This document shows positions 1-11,365 of a DNA stretch of 64,000 bases, one piece after another. The notes under the pieces are model-generated. The model did not search any database and was not told the DNA's origin. It was given only the letters and a program-made list of their open reading frames with translations. The stretch's first letter is position 1; each line of letters begins with the position of its first letter. This stretch comes from Tetrapyrgos nigripes (Eukaryota > Basidiomycota > Agaricomycetes > Agaricales > Campanellaceae), in NCBI GenBank assembly GCA_013368315.1, contig JAACJM010000003.1, positions 1-64,000 of the forward strand, written 5' to 3'. The position numbers and the translations under genes are program-made.

Positions 1-19
1 CGCGGCCCAGCGGAATGAG

Positions 20-153
20 CACCAGAGGCTGCGGTGCTCCCATTACTCCATCCCTCTGCATGGGACGATGAAACTGATGACGAAAATGATGATGAAAGCG
101 GTGACGAAAGCGGCGGTGAAAGTGAAGACGAAACACCGGAAATGGAACGGTGA
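20..153 (+). CDS. Possible last exon of a truncated upstream gene (acidic tail)
   Basis: After a stop at 16-18 the forward frame stays open to a TGA at 151-153. The second half, from about 61, is almost entirely Asp, Glu, Ser and Gly, as in the acidic tail of a nuclear or chromatin protein. An exon could begin at one of the AG acceptors near 18-26. The rest of the gene would lie left of the window. Low-complexity acidic codons can arise by chance from GAN repeats, so this is a weak call with no family assignment. Confidence 0.22.
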
Positions 154-672
154 TGTTCTCGTGTACCTGAACCATACGGCTGCGAAATGTTAGTGAAGCA
201 GGATGACAGAGGAGTTGATAAAACGAACCCGATTGCGAATACTGCTGTCATTAGGGGAAGGAGAGAATAAAAATGAAGTTATAGGAGGAGCACCAGAGGT
301 TTCTGGCCCGGGGGCTCAAAAATGACTCGTCATTGAAGGGATACATGGGGCTGGATGTATGCCCTCTGCTGCTGCTAACAGAGCCTGAGTTCCAACGAGC
401 AGCGGGCTGATGAAAAACGGGTCCCAAATGATAGAGAAGACCCGGGATGCGGGCTATTGTGACTGGAAAGGGTAGGAGAGTATAGTGGGCTGGAAGAGAA
501 AGATATTTGGAGAATTGCATGAGCATAGACAACATCGCGGGATGACATTAGGACTCACTGTCGTGTTCGGTTGCCTGCTACCATCCTGGCTTCATACACC
601 TGGAGTTCTTCAATATCACCGGCCGTGTCCATACGCTTATCTTGCTCCTCGAAGAAGGAGGTGGTTGCGTTG
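154..672. other. Intergenic stretch, no supported gene
   Basis: Only short overlapping open frames without splice support or recognisable domains are seen here. It would hold the 3' flank of the minus-strand gene ending at 673. Confidence 0.4.
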
Positions 673-1891
673 TCAGGTTGTGGATGGGTGTTTGTAGTAG
701 GAAGTGTGACAGCACGGAATATTGATGTTGATGCCAAAAAGGGCGGGCGCAGCGATGGAAGCACTACTTTCCTTTTCGTCGAGCTTTGCGGTTTCGTCAA
801 GATACCTGCCATAGATTAGTAGATGTAGAAAATAGAAATGGGTTAATAAAACACACCTGCGCCAGGCCGCGCTTTCAATATTAGAACCCATCTTCTTACT
901 GAGACCTGCTAACCAGCTGTCAAATCCACTCCAGAAACTGTCCAATTTGCTGGAAGACTCTTCAGTGTCCGACGAAGCCTCAGGAGCTGCCGAAGACTCT
1001 TCAGTATCCCCCCTCAGACGTTTGGTTTGCGTTGGAGTGCTGTTTGCAATGATATCTCGAATGTATCTCCTCTATGAATAAAAACAGTCAGTTAGGATAT
1101 GAGGCAGTACGAACACATACCCATAAAGCGACTCGGCAAGTGAATTTGACTCGTTGTGCCTCGTTATGGGTCACCTTGAGGGTGGCTTCGAGTTTGATGA
1201 CGGCCGAATGCAAGCCTTTCTTCTTTTTTCCCAACGTTGTCTCAAATAGCTATGGTTATTGTGAGTATAATCTGTAGTAGACAAAGCTTCGCTAATTAAA
1301 AACACACCTGACTGCGGAGGGTACCCTTGTAGTTGTTCGTGGTCTTGCGAACGTATTTACGGAAGCTTTCGCGGCGCTTCGGCTCTTAAAGGCATGGCAA
1401 AGTTTGAGGGTGTTCTTGCCTAACTCGAGTTTATTCTATACATTGCAATAATCATGAGACAGCCTTCACCGTAAAAAGCAAGACATACGAAAATATCATC
1501 GCCAGCTTTAGCAAAGCTTGTGCGATGTGGGTCAGTCAGTGCTTCCCTGATAGCCTTAGCCACTTTTGCCCTGAATGTACTCAGCATAAATACCACTGAA
1601 AGAAGCAAAGTAATAAATTAGGAACTCACCTTGTCATCTTCGTTGGGTATCCAATTGTCAGTGACTTGGTTTTTAAAGTCTTGAAGCACAGTGACTGTAC
1701 TGGTATCTTGTGTGAGTAATTTGTCAACGGTTTCTGGAGGCGGAAAATGTTGGCCTGAGTGACGAGCTGGAGGAGAAGTTGATCCTCTATCCAGTCTATG
1801 TCCGAGCTGATACTAGTCATCAGTGGAAAGAGTTGATAGACAAAGTAAACAAGTAAAAACTACACACTTGAACAGCGGCCTGCAAATCCAT
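673..1891 (-). CDS. Uncharacterised multi-exon protein
   Basis: I do not recognise a function. A start is proposed at 1891 (MDLQAAVQ), with exons joined at GT-AG sites: 1891-1868, 1806-1630, about 1582-1486, 1379-1313, about 1237-1122, about 1064-853 and about 811-673. The readable product has a Pro-rich N-terminal part, a segment containing AKVAKAIREALTDPHRTSF, a basic stretch (RRESFRKYVRKTT), a charged region ending in TQTKRLRGD, an acidic Ser/Glu linker, and a C-terminal part with two Trp-containing motifs (FWSGFDSWLAGL and AAWRRYLDET). This pattern resembles conserved hypothetical proteins of agaric fungi. No signal peptide or membrane span is seen. The join between the second and third exons is out of frame by one base with the obvious splice sites, so either my exon model is wrong there, a base is missing, or the gene is decaying. 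It sits beside a transposon relic, which fits a low-constraint neighbourhood. Confidence 0.45.
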
Positions 1892-2289
1892 ATTCTGAGT
1901 GTCGGTGAGGAATAATTGGGTGCATTAAATTGTCCACGAAGTGAGAAGGATCTGGAAAGAACATTCATCTGCAGCAAAGATGTTGTCATTGCAGAGCAGG
2001 GGCAAGCCAGTCCTCTTCGAGTTGCATGTGGGTTTAAATACCAAAAAAAAAAAATTGATTTCCATCCCTGAAAGAAACAGTGGGGCGGAGACTTGGAAGT
2101 CAATGTGGAGAGGATTGAAACATGAGCCAAGAGGCCAACGAGGAATGATGGAAACCCAGAGGAGTCAGTGACAGGGTGAAGAGGTGAAGAGGCAAAGAGG
2201 CGAGAGAGAATGAAATGCCAGCGCATTGGTGTCCCATGTGTTTAGTCACCCCAAGCGCCTAAGCGCTTCATTGGGAATCGGCGACTTCA
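1892..2289. other. Intergenic stretch with a small imperfect hairpin
   Basis: No gene is supported. A 12-A run lies near 2042. An imperfect inverted repeat (CCAAGCGC ... GCGCTTCATTGG) lies near 2252-2275, just beyond the downstream end of the transposon-protein relic. Confidence 0.35.
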
Positions 2290-5200
2290 TTCCTCAACGG
2301 CGAGTCTCGCTGAACAGTGACACCTTTGGGCCTGTTTCTACCTTCGTACAAGCCTCTGGAACAATGAATTCCTGTCTTTTGCTTCGTCTTTGGCCTTCAA
2401 TTTCTCTTTTGGATCCTTCAGTAATGCAATCTGTTCGGACGGCGCAGTAGAAAAGACTGCGAATGGGAAGATATTGGCAAAATTCCCGCATTTGTGCAGT
2501 ATTTAGGACCACATCTGAGATGTTTGATGTACCACAGTATTCGTTGGTACAGTGACCTGAAACCCGTTCTTGTGTTTTTGTCTGTAAAAGTTTTGAAACT
2601 TGACAATTATTGCCGTGACAATGATGCTGGATGTTCACTGTGCAGTACAAGTCCTGTATGGTGACCAGCTGTTGAGAATGCAAATATGGTCTCAAGAACT
2701 TGACATTTTCCTACCTGGTGACATACTACAGAAAATTGTGGTAGGAAACTCAACCTCGGCATGTGGTAAGTTGGGGAAACATGTCCAAGTGCAATTTGCT
2801 GGATAAGTATCAAGGATGGTATACCTTTCTCCATGTTCAGGCTGTCATCAGTTGCCTGAAGAATCTCCTTGACTTGCACAAGGCCTTTTCCAGTGAGTGT
2901 ACGAACTACCACAATGTTATCAAGGCCGACAGATTGCACCATTTTGTAAATGGAATGATACACACTGCTTCCAAAGATGGCAGTGAATAGTCTTGATCCA
3001 AAGTGTACTTTGACATCTGGGTTTGGGCCCAACGCAAAGATGAGCTCTTTGGTTGCAAACGCACACTGTGAGAGGCATTGTTGGACCGGAAGCCAATCAT
3101 CTTCTGTAAGTACATGTCATGTTCAATGAGCTGTTTTGGAAGAGACCCAATGGTGCAAAAATCAGAGGCTGTCTTGGGCAGCTCCTGAGAGTCTGCATGC
3201 AGGATTTCCGGGATTAAGGAACCAACCACCACTGAGCAGATGACGAATGCGGTATTGCCCAGCAAACTCAATGGCAATATCTCGAGAAGGGGCTTGACGA
3301 TTACTGTGTATGCTGAATGCACGGATGATGGCATTGAAAGACTCGAATGTCTCAGTGGCAAATAATATTGCAGGCCCAAAACGGCGGATGTGTCTGGAAG
3401 ATGAAGAAGTATGTGGAATTTTGGCTTGTTGAACCAGCGTGGTGTCCAGTGAGCTGTGCAGTTAAGGAAATTGTCAATTGCTTGCTGGAGCTGAGCCTAG
3501 GAAATTTACTTAAGATCAACATTTTCCATATCTGTAAAACAAGTCATAGCTACCAAATATGACTCCATATCTTCAATCACAGGCTGCCAGACAAGTGGTA
3601 TCAGCTGGGATAGAGCACGCCAGGCTGAAAAACACTCTGCAGGCACTAGATCATATAGTACAAATGAGCTGCCTGTGCCACAATGCGAAAATCACGGCCA
3701 ACCAAAGAACCTGCATACTTTACTAGTGTTATCCCAGCCAGAGGAACAACTCGAGTCCATCAACATTGAAGCAAGATAAACGTGTTGTGAGGATTGCTTT
3801 CTGTTCATTGTCCAGCCTTGCAATTGCATCACGCCAGAAGTATTTTACGAAAACCAAGCAGTATTACGTGCAAAATTTCCACTGGTGTGTCACGATGTGG
3901 GTCAAGATCTTTGGAAAGATATGAGAAAGTATGAAATACAGCTGTAGGAAAGTAACTGACCTTGTATTCTCCATATTGGACTTGATATATTCTCTGGGAA
4001 TTCTTCCAGCATTGAATCCACCTGCTGCTGCTTTTCATTGGCAGATCCCCTAGTTTCCTTCAATAAATCAAAGATCAACTCTGTAAAATGATCCTGATAT
4101 GTGTCCTTGATTCCCAACAATGTCTTCAAGTTTTTTGCTTTGGTTTTGCTTCCAACAGTCTTTGAGTGCACAAATACTGTTTTGAGATCTGCCATGGTAC
4201 GTGCTTTGCTCCGGAGATCATGAATCTATTCAATAGAAGATTCAGATTGTTAGTATTTTTTGAATAGGAAGTTGAAGGAAATTCTCACCTCAAAGAAACG
4301 AGTTGCACGTGCAATCAGATCTGGTAATGTCTCTTTGTCGATGTGAGAATCAGAGTGATCTGAACCTGCACTTGAAACTGATCCCGTCTCATTCTGAGCA
4401 TGGCCCACATTTTTCTGCTCCTTTCCTTTTACAAAACAACATCGACAAAACATTCTGCCCATAAGTCCAACATGACATGCAAACTCTGACTGCATCGGAT
4501 TATCTCCCAGCATGGCAAGCACCGAAACAATCAAAAGAACCATATCTTGATGATCACAATCATATGCCCATATTCCTACAGTCTGACCCTCTCTAATGAT
4601 GTCTGTAAGTATAGATTCAGGGTATCAAATGGTAACATAAACATACTCTAGCTGATCTGCAATTCCATCTAACATTTCCAAGGGTGGCGCAATATTGGAT
4701 GTAGCCAAGAAGTGGATATGATACTCAGAGTGAGCATCGTGTTGATCAAGTCCAGCTGCAGTAAAAAGAAAGGAATTATGCTTATTCCATTTCTTGGACT
4801 TGTTACCTGAAGTATCATCACAATAAAGCCATATGGGAAAGGCATAGACACGATGACGTTTTGACTTTGCTCGCCATGGGTTCTCCTTGGTTGGATCAGA
4901 ATAGGTCCAGCTTGAGACACCACCACCATGCTGATGAATGATACCTGCATTTTTGAGGTAAGTGAAAACAAATTTAAACAGACAAAAAAAAGAGAAATGG
5001 GGATATTCAGGTTGCATATCAGTGAAAATTAGCAACAGAGACATACCAATGATCTGTGTTGGATCTGGAATGGATCGGGCTCTATAAGTTTGTTGAAGAT
5101 TTGGGAAAGTAGTGGCAAAATGTGCAGCTGGGACCATGTATTGGTTATAACTATGCACAATCCATGAACCACTGGCTTGAGATAGCTCCCAGACACACCC

Positions 5201-6586
5201 TACAAGCTCTGAGTTTCCATTCATCGACACTTGTTCAAGCCAACGATAAGGGATACAATATCGACCATCAGTTAGCCGACAAGGCTCAAAAAGGTAAAAG
5301 TCTTGATTTTGGACTCGGATCATTGGTGTCGTCAGTCCTGGATCAAGCTCTTGAAGCCAACGGAGTGCGTTCTTAGCACTATCAACTTTACCACAGGCGT
5401 TCTGTGGATAGAATGACAATTTCTTGCGCACTTGGGGGTTGGACATTTCCTGAGGCAAGTAAATGGAATGTCTTCAATCATAAAAAGAAAAATAATGAGA
5501 ATGAGAACTCACGCGACTAATAATGTCTGCAAGAGAGTTAACATAATAGATGTGGCCAAGAGCACCATTGTAACGTATGGTGCGGATCCCACAGATAGCA
5601 TCCAACATTTTCTGCACATGCTTCCGAGATTCAAGTGAAGGAACATGGTTAACACCATTTACACGCAGCGCCCAAGAGATTGTTTCAAGTTGAGTATCAG
5701 AGAATGTTGAACGTGGAAGATGCTGAAGAATATCAAGAACACAGGTCTTCCATGGAATATGCTAAGAAAAAAAACAGCACTAGGTGTATGAGTTAATGAC
5801 TCACAATCTTGTCTGGCCACGGAAACCATAGTGGATCAACATCTTGGTTCCGTCGTCGATACTCCCCATATTCAAGACCTTCATATTGATAAGACAAAAA
5901 ATATATCATGATAGAGAAGAATATGCTCACCTGGGTTCTGAGACAATACTGAGATATCATCTTGCTCAGGAGCACTGCACTGTGAATCATCATCTGAGGC
6001 AACATCAGGTGATATCCCATCAATCAGATATGCCTGTAAAGAATGGGCCATTTCTGAGAGTCGAGATTCTTTGGGTTGATCAAGTAAGAAATCAGAAATG
6101 CTGTTGGTGTGTTCAGACTCAATATTGGGCTGAAATCTATCAAAGTTAGTACTATCAATAGACATTGAAAAGACTTCATCCTGTGTTTGTTGCATCTGAC
6201 GAGTGGTATTGTTGGGGTTAGCAAGCTGAGATAAGGTACGCATCAACGGGCCAAAAGTGGTATTTGCACGTAGAGATCCCTCGCCTTCTGGATAGCCGCT
6301 AAATGTTTGAGTGGGCTGAGAGTCCATGAAATGATCGGAGGAGTGGAGAAACCGAGGCTCTGCATTTCGACGATGGGTCTTACTACCTTCATGGTTTGCA
6401 CAGTGTCGACGGTGCCGCCATACCCCATCACGACAAATTAAGCAGGTGTACTTCCCATCGGCACCTTGTTGAAAAACTGACAAGCAGGCATGCCATCAAT
6501 ATTCTAGTACTTAATCACAAAGTAAGTAGAAGATACTGGAAACGCTCACCGTTGGGACTGAGAGTATTAGGAGGGGTAGCAGGCAT
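2290..6586 (-). pseudogene. Decayed transposon protein (agaric DNA-transposon-like family)
   Basis: Start MPATPPNTLSPN at 6586, an intron at 6549-6477, then a Cys/His zinc-finger-like motif (CLICRDGVWRHRRHC, followed by H-x5-H). Further exons read through blocks I recognise from a large protein family abundant in agaricomycete genomes: FPWPDKI, a GALGHIYYVNSLADII block, MSNPQVRKKLSFYP, AFPIWLYCDDTSGN, NSFLFTAAGL, SNIAPPLEMLDGI, DNPMQSEFACHVGL followed by CRCC, and EILHVILLGF. I take these as proteins of a DDE-type cut-and-paste element, possibly the KDZ/Plavaka group, but the exact class is uncertain. The 3' half is broken. The family frame continues only after single-base shifts near 3850, 3753, 3668 and 3210, and stops lie between, for example at 3739. 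The downstream end is not defined, and no terminal inverted repeats or target duplication were identified. The 5' half still reads cleanly, so inactivation looks fairly recent. Confidence 0.7.
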
Positions 6587-7285
6587 GATTTGGAATCTAG
6601 AACAAGTGTACTTACAAAGGGGCCTGCCTTTTAACTCGAAGTGTATTGTCTGCAGTGCAGTCCGAACATGCTACAAACAAGCTACCAATGCATGTCTGGG
6701 CACAATGCGGCAGCCTTCACAAAACCACGATGACTTGAAGGTAAGACATTTGAATTTGAACTAAATTAATACAGAATTACAGAAGAGCGAGGTAGCAATG
6801 TGGAGAGCGCCTGGCATCAAAGAAAAATGCATGTTGAGGGAGAGGAGGAAGAGTGTACTGAATGCTGGCGGGAGGAACAACCTGTGCAATACATAGAACG
6901 AATGGAACCTGTAAGGTAGGCCGCATGTTGAGTGGGGGGAGGAGTGTATTGGCTGCAGCTGGTGGGGGCGAACAGGACACTCGCCGCTCGGAAGCGAAGC
7001 TTTCATAAGCTTTGTCATCCACAAAAAAGCCCCATCTGGCAGTTTGGTCCGCGCTTAAACAAGCGACGCTTCCAGTTGACGTCGAACCGTAGTTTGACCG
7101 TAGTTCATGAAAACTACGGCTTGGCCGTAGTTGAACCATTGGGTGTGTATAAGGTTCATGAAGTAAATAAGTCATGGAAATGCTTTTAAAATACGTATGG
7201 GTTAATTAATAGTCTCTGCTCTACCTACTGAAAGATAAGAGCTACCAGTCGTCAAAGGTCCATTGGAATTTCTCCTTGTTTCTCC
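6587..7285. other. Intergenic stretch upstream of the transposon relic
   Basis: No coding sequence is supported. The 132-codon minus-strand open frame here has no domain, splice signals or family resemblance. The notable content is the octamer cluster at 7087-7132. Confidence 0.45.
7087..7132. repeat. Cluster of four CCGTAGTT octamers, one inverted
   Basis: CCGTAGTT occurs at 7087-7094, 7098-7105 and 7125-7132, and its reverse complement AACTACGG at 7112-7119. The second and third copies form a hairpin around CATGA. It lies about 500 bp upstream of the transposon-protein start, where subterminal transposase-binding repeats could sit. No matching cluster was seen beyond the other end of the relic. 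Confidence 0.5.
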
Positions 7286-9536
7286 TCAAAAGAAGCTTGA
7301 AATTTGCTGAGTCGCGTTCTGAAGTACACTCTGCACAGATGATTGGCTTGAAAAACAAATGAGTAAGGTGGAACATCCTGTTTGCGAAGACGGTGCTAGT
7401 GCTCACCTCACTGATTGACTGGAGTAACCATCATTGGGAGATTGACCAGTCTCATCTTGGTTTGGGCTCGTAGTCGTGGAGTTGATGTTGGGAGAGATGG
7501 TGGTGCCGCCCTGGTTGGTCAGTCCTGATTGACCCCACTGGTATTGCATCATGCCCTGAAGACCATTGACAATACCAGCTTTTATAATTCGTTGAGCTGA
7601 GGTTTGCTAGTAAATCAAGGCGTAACTTACTATTTAACCACTGGCTATAAGCGTCGACTTGCTGTTCGTTGGTCACACCAACCGTTTGGTTGCTTGTTAC
7701 AGGAGCACTAGAAGCACCAAAACCTTGGCTACTAGTCGTGTCGTTTGCAAAAGGAGCAGTAGAGACATTGAACGGCACGAAAAATGGTAGATTGTCCTGT
7801 GTGACCAAACCGAATCCTGTCAGGGCGACAGGTTTGTTGACTCTGGAAACGAAGGCATTAGAGCAGTTCCGTCAGAGAAAAAAAACGTATTCACCGTTGC
7901 CCCGCCTGTGCATGGAGAGTGATCCATCGATTACCCAAATCAACGGTGTTGTTGAAATCCGGAAGATTGGGATCAAACACTCCATATATATTTTGGTCCG
8001 GGAAGAGCTGGAAGGTGCTAAAACCAATCTGTGGGATGTTGATGATATCTTCGCTGTCCACTCCTTGAGATCCATCGAATGCGGAACCAACGCTGGTATC
8101 AGCCTGGCGTCTGGTCGGGGTCGATACCCAACGACCTCGGATCTGTACCCCGCCTTCTTTCCTGGGCGCAGCAGCCCGGGTTTTCTTCCACCGGGCAACT
8201 CGTTCCTGTATTATACTCTTTTTTGTCAGGGGAGCAGGTACATCCTGACGCCTTTGTCCGGGTGCAGGAGAAGGCTGGGGGACGGGAGTGTTTCGCTGAA
8301 ATAGCTTCGGACAATCGGGACAGAAGAAGCCCTGATTACTGTTAGGAACGTTAGAAAACGAGTGAGACATAGAATGCTTGACACTAACCCAGACGAAACC
8401 AAATGGTTAGGGTCAATGGATTTAATATGTTGGGCAATCCTGGAGTGCCACGTAGTGACCGTTGTTGTGCTGCAGACCGGTGAAGCGGGGATAGACGAGG
8501 AGCATCGAGGATCATTGGCAATCTCTATTTACAGAGATCAGAAAGTCCAGAGTCAAAAGCAAATAGAAGACGCACCCCATGAGAATACAGCTGTGCTGTT
8601 AACGTAGCGAGTTACAACTTGCTTGGTGTAGTTCTCGAATGCATTAATCAAGGTTTCGTTCAGGTAGAAATCATCATGTGCGAGGGTTCCAGATCCGAAT
8701 TGCCTCACATAAACATCCATTCCACCTGTTGAAGGAGCCATCAGTTCAGAAAGATCGGACTATTGAGACCGTGCTGACCATAGTCGTTGCTCAAAAAGTT
8801 TCGTGGAAGGGAATTGTTCGTTCCAGGCGTCACATCTCGTCGATGTAGGTCTCTCGACTCCACGGTATTGGTGAGATCATCTGCGGAGAACTGTTGAAAC
8901 AATGAATAGGTATACGTTACTGATCAACTGACCGATAGCAGTCGTTAATTCATCAAACAAGGGTCTCGGGTTCCAGTTGTTAGACAAACTAAGCACAACG
9001 TAGATCCCAAAGCGTTCAGCATGCTTGATGACCATGTCCAGTTTCTGAAGACCATTGGGACCGGTGTTGACTGTCGTAGTACCGTTGGCGATGAGCTGGA
9101 ACCATGTTCCGTTGACTGGAATGGCTTCGACATCTATGAAGATAAGATCAGCAAAACACTTATTCTCTTGTTGATGCGTCCGTACCGTTGAAAGCCCAAG
9201 TCCTGACCACAGTGATCCCAGCGGCAGACATGTTGGACAACGTGTCTATGATGTCTTGCTCTGAAATCGCGAGTCAGGAAAAGATGGAGCAAGGCATGAA
9301 AACGCATACCGGTATTGAGAGTAGGAAGCCAATAGGCATTTGTTCCTATCCACCTACTCAATGATTAGCGAACCGTAAATTTGGAGAAAATTGACATTTG
9401 AGAACCTAAATTCGCTACCATTGACATGAAACTGGTTCCCCTGAGCTGTAACAAAAGAACCCTGAGTCGCCGAAGGGGTGTTATTGGCGAGAGCGAGGAC
9501 AGCAGCGACCAGGGGCCCGAGGAAGGAGAGCCTCAT
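7286..9536 (-). CDS. Secreted GH5 mannanase-like protein, probably catalytically inactive
   Basis: The family is glycoside hydrolase 5, closest to fungal endo-beta-1,4-mannanases (GH5_7 type). A signal peptide (MRLSFLGPLVAAVLALANN) begins at 9536. Exon 2 starts near 9354 with RWIGTNAYWLPTLNT, then come VVRTWAFN, a WFQLIANGT stretch and the barrel strand YVVLSLSNNWNPRP. Last exons give MMQYQWGQSGLT, a Thr/Ser/Asn-rich tail, and a TGA at 7286-7288. The acid/base motif, normally Asn-Glu-Pro, reads WEIANDPRC with Asp (codon 8511-8513). The nucleophile strand, normally TEFG or EEFG, reads VALTGFGL with Gly (codon 7815-7817). An unusual Pro/Arg/Lys-rich insert, including SPAPGQRRQ, lies between the two. 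The first 50 or so codons of the 8370-7891 exon carry this insert. The remaining fold motifs and open frame are intact, so it looks like an expressed pseudo-glycosidase, perhaps a wall- or sugar-binding protein, rather than a broken gene. Confidence 0.82.
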
Positions 9537-9877
9537 GTTTGGCGTCTAGCAAGCCAAGGACTTGGGTTGTGGGTGACAGACACCATGCTGAAACTGGACC
9601 GAAGCCTTAAGTACCTGACCACATATCACCGCCTCGAGCGCTAGAAAATTTGCTTGATGGAAGTGAACAAGGAGTCAGAAGACACGCCTCGAGTCCAGGG
9701 CCCGTTCCGGTGCATTTTTAGTGTGAGATAGCGGATCGTCCCGGTCAATGTTTTCAATCCAGAAGCAGTTTGAGCGGAAAAAGATGTTTTGAAAGTAAAC
9801 ATGATTGCAATCTTCCAAGAGGCTCAGTCGAGATAGGTCGAGGTCGCGTCTTCACTTTTTCACACGACGCGTCCACC
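9537..9877. promoter_or_regulatory. Divergent promoter between the GH5-like and TPR genes
   Basis: This 341-bp gap separates two head-to-head start codons (9536 minus, 9878 plus). ACGCGT at 9867-9872 ends 6 bp before the plus-strand ATG. The upstream in-frame ATG at 9770 lies in this gap and was not chosen as a start. Confidence 0.5.
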
Positions 9878-11365
9878 ATGCTCTCATTATCCCGGTATAT
9901 TCCATACCGACCAAGATGTCGTATTCGCCACAATTCATCCCTCCCTTCTTTTGCTGATTCCGCCGTCTATCCTCTAAGTGTTGCCAGACGTTTCCTCAAA
10001 TACTCTGCCTTGGGGATTGTCTTTCTTGGTTCCACCACCGCAGTCATTTTTGAGGGTACCCACTACTGGGTTGAACACGTTGCATTGAAACCCTCCGAGG
10101 AAGGCGATGAAGTACGGAAATGGGAATGGAATCTAGAGGGCGAACGTTGGTCAACTCCGGCAGGAGGTACCGACCCAGGTCTAGGGTTCAAAGGGAGGCA
10201 TGCTGTCCGTGCGGCTTGGATGGCATGGAATTGGGATGAAGAACACAGTCCCGCGGTCGTCACTTCTGATGCAGCTGAGGCCAATCCGTCTTTGCCTGGC
10301 CCGAGAGGTGCCGCCGTAATGGATCCACGGCTTGTGCGAACAGAATTATCTCTTCGTGCTGCCCTCGACGTTGCGGAACGAAAAGCCATTGAAGGCAAAC
10401 TTCAGCCTACGACACTTCCACAGCTACTTCTTCTACATGCGTCGGTGCTTGAACGTATGGGTTTAGAGTCCTCCCGCCGAGCTAGGTCCCAGTATGAGCG
10501 TGCCTGGGCTTCTCATCCCTCCGGACAGATCAATTCAGCCCGTATCGCCAACAAACTAGGAGACCTGGATTTCCGACTCGGTCAAAACGACTCGGCTTTA
10601 TCTTGGTGGTATAGAGCTATCCAATTATCCAACATCACTCCCGACTCTACTCATAGCCCTCCTGTTTTCCCTGTCCCTGAATCCATGCCTTTATCCCCTT
10701 GCGCCCAACGCACGTTACTATCCACCCTTACATCCGTTTCTGCATACTATGCAACCACGGGGCAATTAAATGAAGCCCGGTCCCTAGACGAGCATTCTCT
10801 GAATCTTATCAGATCCGTTCGCCAACCGGAGTCATTTGCCTCTGCGTCCCCTCCTCATGCTCTTCACGCTCTCACTTTACTTCAGCGATCATCTGTCTTT
10901 TCAGTACATCTTGCCGAGGTCGAATACGCATTGAAGAATCGAATACCACCCTCTCTGCAATGGTTGTCTGTTGCAGCTGAATCATCCGAACGTGTCGCGC
11001 GTGCCTTGACTGGTATGCCCATCGGTAACTCAAGCAAAGCGGGCGAGAACCACCGGACATTCATGGACAAAGGCATCTTGGCATCTTATGCCCAGTCGGC
11101 ATCAATGAAACAACCTGCCAGTAGCCTTCTGAGAGATGCTAGGCGGACAGTCGCGGAATCCTGGAATTTAATGGGTATACTGAATGAACCAAAAAATCTC
11201 CAGACAGCGCTGGAATGCTATGAACGCGCGGTTAAATGGGCGGGTACCATGGATGGAGATGGATCTGAGCGGCCAGGAGAAGGTATACTTGACAGGGATT
11301 GGCAGATTATCTTTGGAAATTACAAGCGGCTGAAGAGCAAACAAGACGATGTCAGCAGTAAGTAG
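9878..11365 (+). CDS. Mitochondrial membrane TPR protein, possibly MGR3-like
   Basis: A single-exon frame of 495 residues. I chose ATG 9878 because its context is ccaccATG and the protein then starts with a typical mitochondrial presequence (MLSLSRYIPYRPRCRIR). The frame stays open upstream to an ATG at 9770, but that extension is not presequence-like. A hydrophobic span (ALGIVFLGSTTAVIF, about residues 48-62) is followed by a soluble, helical, Ala/Leu-rich part. It includes TPR-like helices such as LGQNDSALSWWYRAIQL and, near the C-terminus, LQTALECYERAVKWA. The architecture of presequence, one membrane span and C-terminal TPRs matches MGR3-type adaptors of the i-AAA protease in the inner membrane, and also other mitochondrial TPR proteins such as TTC19. 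Membrane topology and TPR content are seen in the sequence. The MGR3 assignment is an inference. Confidence 0.65.
   Translation: MLSLSRYIPYRPRCRIRHNSSLPSFADSAVYPLSVARRFLKYSALGIVFLGSTTAVIFEGTHYWVEHVALKPSEEGDEVRKWEWNLEGERWSTPAGGTDPGLGFKGRHAVRAAWMAWNWDEEHSPAVVTSDAAEANPSLPGPRGAAVMDPRLVRTELSLRAALDVAERKAIEGKLQPTTLPQLLLLHASVLERMGLESSRRARSQYERAWASHPSGQINSARIANKLGDLDFRLGQNDSALSWWYRAIQLSNITPDSTHSPPVFPVPESMPLSPCAQRTLLSTLTSVSAYYATTGQLNEARSLDEHSLNLIRSVRQPESFASASPPHALHALTLLQRSSVFSVHLAEVEYALKNRIPPSLQWLSVAAESSERVARALTGMPIGNSSKAGENHRTFMDKGILASYAQSASMKQPASSLLRDARRTVAESWNLMGILNEPKNLQTALECYERAVKWAGTMDGDGSERPGEGILDRDWQIIFGNYKRLKSKQDDVSSK

Noticed and set aside
6777..7175. A 132-codon minus-strand frame upstream of the transposon relic
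   Set aside because: No domain, no splice sites and overlap with the octamer array. Probably non-coding.
7669..8304. A 211-codon plus-strand open frame in the GH5-like gene
   Set aside because: Antisense to exons that fit the GH5 family well. The translation has no recognisable feature.
9770..9877. Upstream ATG of the TPR gene
   Set aside because: It would add 36 residues before a good mitochondrial presequence. The downstream ATG at 9878 has better context.
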